Positions 1 to 7,768 of a stretch of DNA of 17,907 nucleotides are shown here, one piece after another. Made by a program: the position numbers and the translations under genes. Source of the DNA: Gemmatimonadota bacterium (GTDB lineage Bacteria; Gemmatimonadota; Gemmatimonadetes; Gemmatimonadales; GWC2-71-9). The stretch spans positions 1-17,907 of the forward strand of contig JAHEFN010000009.1 in assembly GCA_024640185.1 (NCBI GenBank), given 5' to 3'. Numbering within the stretch: the first letter of the stretch is position 1; every line of letters begins with the position of its first letter. The notes under the pieces were generated by a model, which made no database searches, was not told the origin of the DNA, and saw only the letters and a list, made by a program, of their open reading frames with translations.

Positions 1-656
1 CAGCCGAGGGCCTCGAGGTGACGGAGCACCTCCGCGTGCTCGACGTTGCCGGCGACCGCGACGACGCAGTTCCCCGGGTAGTAACCGCGCCGATGGGTCG
101 CCTGAAGATCGGCCGCCCCGAGTCCCCTGACCGTCTCCGCGGTCCCCAGGATCGGCCAGCCATACGGATGGTCGGGGAAGAGTGTCTCGGCAAAGAGCTC
201 GTGGACCAGGTCATCGGGGGTGTCGGCGACGCCGTTGATCTCCTCGAGCACCACATTGCGTTCCAGGGCGAGATCGCCCTCCCGGAGCAACGGGTTCCGC
301 ACCAGGTCGGTCAGCACCGAGAGGGCGACCGGCAAGTCGGCATCGAGGACGTGGGCTTGATAGGAGGTGTGATCGCGTGAGGTGTAGGCGTCGAGCGATC
401 CGCCACGCGCCTCGAGGGACGTGGCGATCTCCCGCGCCGTCATCCGCTCGGTCCCCTTGAAGACCATGTGTTCCAGGAGATGCGAAACGCCCATGACCTT
501 GGGCGTTTCGTGTCCGCTCGCCGAGCGGACCCAGATCCCCGCGGCCGCAGACCGAACACCGGGAAGGCGCTCGGTCACGACCACGAGGCCGTTGCTGCAA
601 TCGGTGCGAAAGAGCTCGGTGTCGAGCTGTCGAGTCTGCACCGGTTCCCCGATCAC
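1..656 (-). CDS. M16 family zinc peptidase (N-terminal 218 residues; 3' end outside window)
   Basis: This is the N-terminal half-domain of a pitrilysin/insulinase-type (M16) metallopeptidase, truncated by the left window edge. I see the inverted zinc motif HLLEH at residues 59-63 and the third-ligand region LEE at 137-139, about 76 residues later, the usual M16 spacing. The NGL-V-TE opening (22-29), GG-DAYTSRD (85-95) and HPYGWPILG (163-171) also fit small bacterial processing-peptidase-like members. The start is a GTG whose GTGA overlaps the pnp stop by 4 nt, and no strong Shine-Dalgarno is visible, so translation is probably coupled to pnp. An M16 peptidase near pnp is known from other bacteria, for example mlpA downstream of pnpA in Bacillus subtilis. 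Substrate unknown; a two-domain enzyme of 400-plus residues is expected. Confidence 0.9.
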   Translation of the reverse strand, partial: MIGEPVQTRQLDTELFRTDCSNGLVVVTERLPGVRSAAAGIWVRSASGHETPKVMGVSHLLEHMVFKGTERMTAREIATSLEARGGSLDAYTSRDHTSYQAHVLDADLPVALSVLTDLVRNPLLREGDLALERNVVLEEINGVADTPDDLVHELFAETLFPDHPYGWPILGTAETVRGLGAADLQATHRRGYYPGNCVVAVAGNVEHAEVLRHLEALG

Positions 657-2740
657 TCGGGCTTGGGAAGCAGCGCCTTCCGTGACAACCGCATCCGACC
701 GCGCTCGTCGACCTCGAGAAGCTTGACCTGCACGACCTGACCCTTGGCCAGGATGTCCTCGGTCTTCTCGACCCGCTTGTGATCGAGCTCCGAGATGTGC
801 AGCAGTCCCTCGACGCCGGGCATGATCTCGATGAAGGCCCCGAAAGCCGTGATGTTCTTGACCGGACCCTCGTACACCTTGCCCACCTCGGGCTCGGCGA
901 CGATGGCCATGACCATCTCCTTCGCCTTCGACCCCGCCTCGTGACCGACCGCGGCGATGGTGATCAGGCCGGTGTCATCGATGTTGACCTTGGCACCAGA
1001 GGCCTCCTGGATGCCCCGGATGGTCTTGCCCTTGGGACCGATCACGTCACCGATCTTGTCCGGCTTGATCTGGATCGTGATGATCCGCGGTGCCCACGGC
1101 GACAGGTCGTCGCGATGCGTCGGCAGGGCCTTGGCCATCTCGCCGAGGATGTGCAACCTGGCGGCGTTGGCCTTGGTCAGCGCCTCCTTCATGATCTTCA
1201 GGTCGAGTCCGTCGATCTTGATGTCCATCTGGATCGAGGTGATGCCCTCGACCGTGCCGGCCACCTTGAAGTCCATGTCGCCGAGATGATCCTCGGTACC
1301 GAGGATGTCGGTCAGGATCGCGACCTTCTTCCCCTCCTTGATCAGGCCCATCGCCACACCGGCACATGGCGCCTTGATCGGCACACCGGCATCCATCAGC
1401 GCCAGCGAACTGCCGCAGACCGTCGCCATCGACGAGGAGCCGTTCGACTCGAGGATCTCCGAGACGATCCGGATCGTGTAGGGGAAGTCGGCCATCGCCG
1501 GAAGCAGCGGATGGATGGCACGCTCGGCCAACGCTCCATGGCCGATCTCGCGACGGGAGACGCCACGGATGGGCCGGGTCTCGCCAACGGAGAACGGCGG
1601 GAAGTTGTAGTGCAGCATGAACGACTTGCTGCCGGAGACCGGCGACTCGATTGACTCGATCCGCTGCTCGTCATCGGCGGTGCCAAGCGTCGCGACCACG
1701 AGGGCCTGGGTCTGGCCGCGGGTGAACACGGCGGAGCCATGCACCCGTGAGAGCAGACCGGTGTCGATGCTGATCGGCCGCACCGTGTCGGTGTCCCGCC
1801 CGTCGATCCGCTCACCCTTGTCGAGAATCTGGGCGCGCATCACGTCGTACTCGACCTCGTCGATTTCCTTGCCGATTTCCTTGCCCTGCTCGGGGAATTC
1901 CTCGGCCAGCTTCTCCTTCACCTCGGCGCGCACCGCCGACACCCCGGCGGCACGTCCGGCCTTGTCCTTGGCGTTCATCGCCTTGGCCATCGCCTTCTCG
2001 GCGTGCTTGCGCACCGCCTTGACGATCGCCTCATCCTTGGTCGGGGCGGTCCAGGCCATCTCCTCGGGCTTGCCGGCCTTCTTGACCAGCTTCTCGGAAA
2101 CGCCGATCAGCTCCTTGACGCCGACCTGGGCGATCTTGAGCGCCTCGAGGATCTCCTCCTCGGTGACTTCCAGCGCGCCACCCTCGACCATCATGACCGA
2201 GTCGGCCTTGCCGGCCACGACGAGGTCCATCGAGGAGTACTCCAGCTGCTCGAAGGTCGGGTTCAGGATCCAGCTGCCGTCGACCTTGCCGACCCGCACG
2301 GCGGCGATCGGGCCGCCCCAGGGAATCGAGGAGAGCCTGAGGGCCGTGGAGGCGGCAAGCAGCCCCAGCACGTCGGACTCATTCTCCTGGTCGGTGCAGA
2401 GGACCGTCACGAACACCTGGACCTCGTGGCGGAAACCCTCGGGGAACAGCGGACGGATCGAACGATCGATGATCCGACAGTTGAGGATCTCGTCATCGGT
2501 CGGACGCCCCTCGCGCTTGAGGAAGCCCCCCGGGATCTTGCCGGCAGCGTACTGCTTCTCGCGGTACTCGACCGTGAGCGGGAAGAACGGAAGGTGGGTT
2601 TCCCTGGGGGAGGCGGTCACGGCGGCGAGCACGGTGGTCTCGCCATACTTCATCAGGACGCTTCCAGCGGCCTGTCTTGCCAGACGGCCGGTCTCGATGA
2701 CCAGCGGACGTCCGGCGAATTCGGTCTCAATACGATGCAC
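653..2740 (-). CDS. pnp: Polyribonucleotide nucleotidyltransferase (PNPase)
   Basis: This is the phosphorolytic 3'-to-5' exoribonuclease, which releases nucleoside diphosphates and can also add 3' tails; it works as a trimer and in RNA degradosomes. The 695-residue product has the full family layout: RNase PH domain 1 (about 1-130), a helical linker, RNase PH domain 2 (about 305-520) containing HYNFPPFSVGE, then KH (about 553-612, GPKGKTI) and S1 (about 617-688, ITAFGAFIEIMPGVEGLLH). Asp484, Asp490 and Lys492 in EDHLGDMDFK correspond to the E. coli catalytic Asp486, Asp492 and Lys494. The frame is open to an ATG at 2791, but that start lies in an intergenic hairpin. The GTG at 2740 has AAGGA 9 nt upstream and gives the usual VHRIETEFAGRPL beginning. 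It lies 88 nt after rpsO and overlaps the M16 gene. Confidence 0.97.
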   Translation of the reverse strand: MHRIETEFAGRPLVIETGRLARQAAGSVLMKYGETTVLAAVTASPRETHLPFFPLTVEYREKQYAAGKIPGGFLKREGRPTDDEILNCRIIDRSIRPLFPEGFRHEVQVFVTVLCTDQENESDVLGLLAASTALRLSSIPWGGPIAAVRVGKVDGSWILNPTFEQLEYSSMDLVVAGKADSVMMVEGGALEVTEEEILEALKIAQVGVKELIGVSEKLVKKAGKPEEMAWTAPTKDEAIVKAVRKHAEKAMAKAMNAKDKAGRAAGVSAVRAEVKEKLAEEFPEQGKEIGKEIDEVEYDVMRAQILDKGERIDGRDTDTVRPISIDTGLLSRVHGSAVFTRGQTQALVVATLGTADDEQRIESIESPVSGSKSFMLHYNFPPFSVGETRPIRGVSRREIGHGALAERAIHPLLPAMADFPYTIRIVSEILESNGSSSMATVCGSSLALMDAGVPIKAPCAGVAMGLIKEGKKVAILTDILGTEDHLGDMDFKVAGTVEGITSIQMDIKIDGLDLKIMKEALTKANAARLHILGEMAKALPTHRDDLSPWAPRIITIQIKPDKIGDVIGPKGKTIRGIQEASGAKVNIDDTGLITIAAVGHEAGSKAKEMVMAIVAEPEVGKVYEGPVKNITAFGAFIEIMPGVEGLLHISELDHKRVEKTEDILAKGQVVQVKLLEVDERGRMRLSRKALLPKPE

Positions 2741-2762
2741 TCTTATTTTTCCTTGACGACGT

Positions 2763-2810
2763 GAGCACCATGAATGGCAAAGGCGCCCCACTGTGCTCGC
2801 GTGGGGCGCC
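2763..2810 (-). promoter_or_regulatory. rpsO-pnp intergenic hairpin with possible loop pairing next to the pnp RBS
   Basis: On the minus strand, GGCGCCCCAC (2810-2801) and GTGGGGCGCC (2791-2782) form a perfect 10-bp stem with a 9-nt loop. TTTGCCATTC follows, so the U-tract is too weak for a convincing intrinsic terminator. The loop carries GAGCAC (2798-2793), complementary to GTGCTC at 2768-2763, which sits 8 nt before the pnp Shine-Dalgarno (2754-2750). A pseudoknot or a switch between two foldings is therefore possible. In E. coli the pnp leader is an RNase III-processed, PNPase-autoregulated hairpin; a similar role here is inference. Confidence 0.65.
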
Positions 2811-2828
2811 CGGCAGCATCATTATGGC

Positions 2829-3086
2829 TCAGTTACGGAGGCCAAGCTCGGCGATGAGGGCACGATAGCCCTCGAGATCCCGGCTCTTCATGTACTTGAG
2901 GAGGCGACGCCGCGTCCCGACCATCTTCAGGAGCCCACGACGACTGTGGTGATCCTTCTGGTGGGTCTTGAAATGTCCCGTGAGGTAGTTGATGCGCTCG
3001 GTGAGGAGCGCGATCTGTACCTTGGCCGACCCGGTGTCGGTCTCGTGGGCACGGTGCTGTTCAATGATGGGTTGCTTGGCGATCAT
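2829..3086 (-). CDS. rpsO: 30S ribosomal protein S15
   Basis: S15 is a primary 16S rRNA-binding protein that organises the central domain of the 30S subunit. The signature ETDTGSAKVQIALLTERIN, the HQKDHHSRRGLL helix and the LIAELGLRN ending are unmistakable. The frame is open to an ATG at 3110 (93 residues), but no ribosome-binding site precedes it. I chose the ATG at 3086, which has AGGA 6 nt upstream and gives 85 residues, close to the family's roughly 89. It is the first gene of an rpsO-pnp-M16 unit. A promoter candidate lies about 56 nt upstream and a hairpin lies between it and pnp, as in the classic rpsO-pnp operon. Confidence 0.95.
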   Translation of the reverse strand: MIAKQPIIEQHRAHETDTGSAKVQIALLTERINYLTGHFKTHQKDHHSRRGLLKMVGTRRRLLKYMKSRDLEGYRALIAELGLRN

Positions 3087-3148
3087 CCTCTGTCCTACCG
3101 TTGCTGGCATGCTGCGTTGGCGTAAGTTCGCTTCGATTCTAGCCCTTA

Positions 3149-3178
3149 AGTATAGCTATCCCTGTCGGGGAGGGGCAA
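3149..3178 (-). promoter_or_regulatory. Candidate sigma-70-type promoter for rpsO-pnp-M16
   Basis: Reading the minus strand, TTGCCC (3178-3173, 4 of 6 consensus) is followed by an 18-nt spacer and TATACT (3154-3149, 5 of 6). Transcription would start near 3142 and give a leader of about 56 nt before the rpsO ATG. This AT-rich patch stands out in the GC-rich divergent spacer. A second -10-like TAGAAT at 3141-3136 has no matching -35. The rest of the 3087-3358 spacer holds nothing I recognise. Confidence 0.5.
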
Positions 3179-3358
3179 GACCCACGATCATTCGGGTACC
3201 AGCCGTCCGGGGTGGCCCCACCCGGCTCCTCGGCGCGGTAGATTCCCTGATCCACCGTGTGGGGGCGGACTCCGCCGGCTCCCTGACGGCTGGCTGGCCT
3301 CGCCGGCGCTGATCACCCGGGCCTGCCCCCACGACCTCCGACCCTCACCGGGCCCTCC

Positions 3359-4999
3359 ATGCTCTCCTCCCTGCCCCGTTCCTACCGCCGGCTCCTGGCC
3401 CTGGTCGCCTCGGTCCCGGTGCTCCTGTTCCTCCTGGGCGTCGGCTATCGCTTCGGCATGGTCCATCTGGAGGGGATCGACAGGAGCCTGGCCGACAGCG
3501 TCGCCTGGGCGGCGGAGACCCTGACCACCACCGGGTATGGCCGCGACGAGTCCTGGACCCACCCGGTGATGCAGGGCTACGTCGTGCTGGTGCAGTTTCT
3601 CGGGGTCTTCTTCCTCTTCCTGATCTTCCCGATCTTCTTCATCCCCTTCATCGAGGAGCGCTTCGAGGCCCGGCTCGCCCGCCGGCTCCCCGACCTGAGC
3701 GGCGAGGTGCTGATCTACCACTCCGGCCCCGCCGTGACCTCGTTCGTCGCCGACCTCGCGCGGGAGGGCGTCCCGGTGGTCTTCTTCGAGGAGGAGGAGG
3801 CCACCGCCAGGCGGCTCCGGGAGCGGTACCCCTACGTGGTGCTGGGCGACCTCCGCGAAGAGGAACCCGACCTCCGCAACCTCAGTGATGCCCGCGGGAT
3901 CATCCTCAACGGCGAGGACGACCAGAACGCCGCCATGGCCCTTGGGGCACGGGCGCAGGGCTACGAAGGCCCGATCATCGCCATGGTTCGCAATCCCGAA
4001 CGCCGCCCGCCCCTGCTCCGCGCCGGTGCGACGGCGGCCTTCACCCCCGGCCACCTGCTGGCGGCTGCCCTCGCCTCACGAGCGAGCAACCGGATCGGGC
4101 CGCGGGTGGCGGGGATTCATCACCTCGGCCTCCACCTCGACGTCGCCGAATTGCGGGTCGATCCCGGCTCCCCGCTGATCGGCCAGTCGATCGCCGAGGC
4201 CCGCATCAGGGAGACGACCGGCACCACCCTCGTGGCGCTCTGGGAATCCGGTGAACTGATCCCCCAGCCGACGCCGGAGATGCGCTTCCGCAGCGGGACG
4301 GTCCTCATCGGGGTCGGCCCCGAGGCGGGGCTCGCCCTGCTCGGCAAACTGGCCGTGCCGGTGCCGCGGAGCGGGGCCTTCGTGGTGATCGGGGCCGGCG
4401 ACGTGGGCGTGAAGGTCGCCGAGTTCCTCCTCGATGCCGGCGAGCGGGTGCTCATCGTCGGTCCGAAGGCCCAGCCCGGCGTCGACGTCGTCGGCGACCA
4501 CCTCAGTTTCGATGTCCTGATGCGCGCGGGCATCCGGGAGGCCCAGGGCATCATCATCGCGCTGGAGGATGACAGCGCGTCGCTCTTCGCGGTGGCGGTC
4601 GTTCGCAACCTGGCGCCGGAGAAGATGATCTTCGTCGCCGCACGGCGGGTCGAGAACATCTCGCGGATCCACCGGGCCGGTGCGGACTTCGCGTTGTCGG
4701 TGAGCCAGGTCGCGGGGAAGCTGCTCTCCTTCCATCTCCTCGGAAAGGAATCCGTCGACCTGGAGGTGGAGGTCACGCTCGTGGCCGCGGCCGCTGGCAG
4801 CCTCGCGGGCAAGCCACTGGTGACCAAGCGCATTCGGGAGGAGACCGGCTGCGCGGTTGTCGCCATCGAACGGGGCGAGGATGTCATCGTGGAGTTTCAT
4901 GGTGGCTTCGAGATCCTGCCGGACGACGTGCTCTATCTCTCGGGCAGCCACGAAGCGGTGGCGAAGTTCTTCAAGACCTACCCGGGATCGAGGCGCTAG
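3359..4999 (+). CDS. Two-TM potassium channel with tandem RCK (TrkA-N/TrkA-C) domains
   Basis: This is a probable tetrameric inner-membrane K+ channel with a cytoplasmic regulatory ring. Residues 11-32 and 72-98 are membrane segments. Between them lie the pore helix and a K+ selectivity filter TTGYG (57-61). Then come RCK1 (about 115-245), a TrkA-C domain (about 255-330), RCK2 (about 340-455) and a second TrkA-C (about 465-541). RCK2 keeps the dinucleotide motif VIGAGDVG (343-350); the equivalent point in RCK1 reads IYHSGPAV and has lost the glycine pattern. The fused pore plus two RCKs resembles GsuK-type channels. No Shine-Dalgarno is visible before the ATG, so a leaderless or weak start is possible; no better in-frame start was found. 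It is the only plus-strand gene, divergent from rpsO and convergent with the MgtC/DUF4010 gene. The ligand cannot be read from sequence. Confidence 0.9.
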   Translation: MLSSLPRSYRRLLALVASVPVLLFLLGVGYRFGMVHLEGIDRSLADSVAWAAETLTTTGYGRDESWTHPVMQGYVVLVQFLGVFFLFLIFPIFFIPFIEERFEARLARRLPDLSGEVLIYHSGPAVTSFVADLAREGVPVVFFEEEEATARRLRERYPYVVLGDLREEEPDLRNLSDARGIILNGEDDQNAAMALGARAQGYEGPIIAMVRNPERRPPLLRAGATAAFTPGHLLAAALASRASNRIGPRVAGIHHLGLHLDVAELRVDPGSPLIGQSIAEARIRETTGTTLVALWESGELIPQPTPEMRFRSGTVLIGVGPEAGLALLGKLAVPVPRSGAFVVIGAGDVGVKVAEFLLDAGERVLIVGPKAQPGVDVVGDHLSFDVLMRAGIREAQGIIIALEDDSASLFAVAVVRNLAPEKMIFVAARRVENISRIHRAGADFALSVSQVAGKLLSFHLLGKESVDLEVEVTLVAAAAGSLAGKPLVTKRIREETGCAVVAIERGEDVIVEFHGGFEILPDDVLYLSGSHEAVAKFFKTYPGSRR

Positions 5000-5006
5000 G
5001 CGATGG

Positions 5007-6290
5007 TCACGGTCGTACCAGGAGGACGACCACGATCGATGCGGCCATCAGGCCCAATCCCATGAGGGCCCGCCGGCGGAAGGCACCGGTGCCGATGACC
5101 GCGGCGAGGCCGCCCTTGACCACCGTGTTGGTGAGGATCCCCACCGCGATGCCCTGAGCGGCGAGGGTCGTCGCCCCGCCGGCGAGACCGAGGCGAGCCA
5201 TGGAGACGGTCAAGGCGTCGACGTCAGAGATCCCGAACACCACGGCCGTGGCCATGACGCCTCGGCTCCCCCACGCCGCCATGAGCCAGACGCCGGCCGC
5301 GAGCGCCGCCACGAAGAGGGCGGTCATCCGGACGGCAGCGAGCAAGCCCAGGGGCGATGTCGATGACTCGGTGCCGCTCTCGCGAGGCCCCCCGGCGCGG
5401 TAGGATGGCAGCAGCAGGAACAGGCCAACCGCCAGCGGGGGCACCAGGTACGGCACCACCGCCATCGCCACGGCTGGCGAGAGCAGGACCGTGAGTCCGA
5501 AGACCCGCAGGGTCAGCACACTGCAGGCGGCCAGCACCCCACGGGCGAGTGCGTCGCGCTCCCCTTCCTCCGCCCGACTGCGTCGCGCGTACTGCAGGGT
5601 CACCAGCGTCGAGGAGACGAGTCCCCCGACGAGCCCGGTGACCACATAGCCACGTTCGGCACCGAGGACGCGGCGGGCGACCGAGCCAACGAAGTTGATG
5701 CCGGAGAGCAACAGCACGATGGCCCAGAGGTCTCGAGGTGACAGGCCACCGAGCCAGGGATAGGGGGTCCCGGGGAACAACGGCAGCACCACGAGGGCGA
5801 GCACGGCAAACTGGATGGCCGCCCGCATCTCCGTCCGGTCGATCTTGGCCACGAGTCCGTGCAGCCATTGCTTCTCGCCCAAGATGAAGACGACGACGGC
5901 GACGCTACCGGCAGCGAGGGCGAGGTGGCCTCCGCCGGCGAGGACCCCGAGCGCCGTGATGACCAGCGCGGCCGCTTCGGTGGTGCCGTCGAACTCGGCC
6001 CCCGGGCGCCGCACGGCCATCACGAAGGCGGCGACGGTCAGCATGCCAACCCCAGCGAGGATGACAGCGGCGGCGGCGGCGGCATCGGCCGAGACCAGCA
6101 ACCCGGCGATGCCCCCGAGGAGCCCGAGGAGCAGAAAGGTCCGCAGTCCAGCGAACCGGCCATCGGGACCCTCGGAATGTCCGGACCACTCACGCTCAAG
6201 CCCGACCGCGAGTCCCAACAGCGCCGCCACGCCGAGCCGGATTCCAGCGGCCAGCGTGGTGTCGGGTGGCATCATCATGAGGGTCGGCAT
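5007..6290 (-). CDS. MgtC/SapB-type integral membrane protein with DUF4010 domain
   Basis: This is a 427-residue, very hydrophobic membrane protein with about a dozen predicted helices. The N-terminal part has the MgtC/SapB pattern: LLGLAVGLERE (24-34) and a GLRTFLLLGLLGG loop-helix (48-60). The C-terminal half, from about residue 195, matches DUF4010, with LLSGINFVGSVARR, GLVGGLVSSTLVTLQYARR and GISDVDALTVSMARL. MgtC-like proteins are tied to growth in low magnesium or acid, but the biochemical role of this fused family is not established and transport activity is not shown. The frame opens at 6338. The ATG at 6290 is preferred because CGGAG lies 5 nt upstream. It follows rseP after 104 nt and ends 7 nt from the convergent K+ channel, suggesting an ion-homeostasis pair (inference). 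Confidence 0.87.
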   Translation of the reverse strand: MPTLMMMPPDTTLAAGIRLGVAALLGLAVGLEREWSGHSEGPDGRFAGLRTFLLLGLLGGIAGLLVSADAAAAAAVILAGVGMLTVAAFVMAVRRPGAEFDGTTEAAALVITALGVLAGGGHLALAAGSVAVVVFILGEKQWLHGLVAKIDRTEMRAAIQFAVLALVVLPLFPGTPYPWLGGLSPRDLWAIVLLLSGINFVGSVARRVLGAERGYVVTGLVGGLVSSTLVTLQYARRSRAEEGERDALARGVLAACSVLTLRVFGLTVLLSPAVAMAVVPYLVPPLAVGLFLLLPSYRAGGPRESGTESSTSPLGLLAAVRMTALFVAALAAGVWLMAAWGSRGVMATAVVFGISDVDALTVSMARLGLAGGATTLAAQGIAVGILTNTVVKGGLAAVIGTGAFRRRALMGLGLMAASIVVVLLVRP

Positions 6291-6394
6291 GCAAACTCCG
6301 CGGAGATGCCGAACAGAAGCGAGGGAGACACCCCACAAGCAAGTGCCTCCCCCTCCCCGTCCATCGCGTGTGGCCGCAGGGCCCGGCCCCTCGC

Positions 6395-7768
6395 CTACCG
6401 CCCCAGCAGGCGCCCGATGTCATTGCCGAACGCCATCACCATCAGGAGGACGATCAGGATCAGTCCGACCACCTGGACGGCCTCACGCAGCTTCACCGGG
6501 ATCGGCCGCCTGGTGACACCCTCGACGAGCAGCAGCAGGAAGGCTCCCCCGTCGAGGACCGGGATCGGCAGCAGGTTGACGACCGCGAGGTTGACCGAGA
6601 TCAAGGCCATGAACGCCAGCAGGACGTCGACACCGGCACGTGCCGATTGCGCGGCCAGTTGGCCGATCAGGATCGGGCCGCCGACTTCCCGGGTGGAGAC
6701 CCTCCCCGTGAACAGCCCCCGAAAGGTCCGAACGATCGTTCCCGCGGCGGTCCAGGTCGCGGTGGTGCCGGCGATGATCGCCTCCCCTGCCGAATAGCGC
6801 TCGGAGCGATAGGGGACCCGCTGCGCGACTCCGATCCGACCGACCAGGGCGGAGGTGGTGTCGCCGGCCACGCGGCGCTCCTCCGCCGGCGTGACGACGA
6901 GGTCGAGTTGTTCGCCTCCGCGCGCCACGGTCACCGTGAGTTCGCGACCGGCGGCCGACTCGATGATGGTGACGGCATCGTTCCACTGCCCGATGGGGGT
7001 GCCCTCGATGGCCACGAGCGAGTCACCCACCGCAAGACCGGCGGCCTCCGCCGGGGTGTCCGGGGCCACGACGCTGAGCACCGCCGGGTGCAGGGGTCGC
7101 AGGGCAATGGCGAGTTGGGACCGCTCGACCAGTTGGTCGCGGTGCAGCTGCACGGTGACCGGCGGGTGGGAATCGAAGGTGAAGGCCGCCTCGTCACCGG
7201 CGCTGTGGGTGAGCCTCGAGGTGATGTCATCCCAGGTGCGCACCGGCTCGCCATCAAGGGTCAGCACCGTGGTGCCCGGTTCGACGGTCGCGAGCGCCGC
7301 AGCTTCTGCGGGGAGCTCTGCGGCACGGACGGCCCCGATGATCACCGTCGGGTCATACTGGTGGCCGTTCTTGAAGGCCAACCCGACATAGATCAGCCAG
7401 GCGAAGACGATGTTGAGCGTCACACCGGCGAGGATGATCACCATCCGCTGCCAGACCGGCTTGGCCTCGAAGACCCGATCGGGCGGCACCTGGGCGTTCT
7501 CAGCCCCGCCTTCGAGCACACCCGTGGAGGGATCCTCCTCGCGCGACGCCATCTTGACGTAGCCACCGAGTGGTAGCCACGCGATGGCCCACTCGGTTTC
7601 CCCTCGCTGGAACGAGAGGCGCTTGACCGGCGACCCGATGCCGATCGCGAAGCGATGCACCCAGACACCAAAGGCCTTGGCCGCCCAGTAGTGCCCCAGC
7701 TCGTGCACGAAGATCAGCACGCCCAGCACCACGAGCAGGACCGCGACGGTATACATGAATCCCCCCAT
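6395..7768 (-). CDS. rseP: RseP-type site-2 intramembrane zinc metalloprotease
   Basis: This is an inner-membrane zinc protease that performs regulated intramembrane proteolysis; in E. coli RseP cleaves anti-sigma factor RseA to release sigma-E. The 457-residue protein has the zinc motif HELGH at 22-26 in TM1, the GGYVKM segment (68-73), TM2 (about 107-130), two periplasmic PDZ domains (about 140-215 and 225-295) and the catalytic-Asp motif NLLPIPVLDGG (398-408), then a last TM helix. The ATG at 7768 overlaps the dxr stop as TGATG and has GGAGG 7 nt upstream, so it is preferred over an internal ATG four codons later. It is the last gene of the close-packed chain. No bamA follows it, unlike in many proteobacteria. 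The target anti-sigma factor is not in this window. Confidence 0.95.
   Translation of the reverse strand: MGGFMYTVAVLLVVLGVLIFVHELGHYWAAKAFGVWVHRFAIGIGSPVKRLSFQRGETEWAIAWLPLGGYVKMASREEDPSTGVLEGGAENAQVPPDRVFEAKPVWQRMVIILAGVTLNIVFAWLIYVGLAFKNGHQYDPTVIIGAVRAAELPAEAAALATVEPGTTVLTLDGEPVRTWDDITSRLTHSAGDEAAFTFDSHPPVTVQLHRDQLVERSQLAIALRPLHPAVLSVVAPDTPAEAAGLAVGDSLVAIEGTPIGQWNDAVTIIESAAGRELTVTVARGGEQLDLVVTPAEERRVAGDTTSALVGRIGVAQRVPYRSERYSAGEAIIAGTTATWTAAGTIVRTFRGLFTGRVSTREVGGPILIGQLAAQSARAGVDVLLAFMALISVNLAVVNLLPIPVLDGGAFLLLLVEGVTRRPIPVKLREAVQVVGLILIVLLMVMAFGNDIGRLLGR

Noticed and set aside
1617..2756. 379-codon plus-strand open frame opposite pnp
   Set aside because: Ser/Arg/Pro-rich translation without motifs, fully covered by the well-conserved PNPase gene on the other strand.
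2741..2791. Upstream ATG for pnp at 2791
   Set aside because: It lies inside the intergenic hairpin, adds 17 residues not found in PNPases and lacks a ribosome-binding site; the GTG at 2740 has AAGGA at good spacing.
3239..3244. TAGATT as a -10 for the K+ channel gene
   Set aside because: No -35-like hexamer at a suitable distance; no promoter for this gene could be supported.
3188..4054. 288-codon minus-strand open frame opposite the K+ channel
   Set aside because: Gly/Glu/His/Asp-rich product with no recognisable domain; the plus strand has a convincing pore and RCK domains.
5011..5031. GGTCGT/ACGACC inverted repeat near the convergent gene ends as a bidirectional terminator
   Set aside because: Only 6 bp, inside the MgtC/DUF4010 coding end and without a T-tract on either side.
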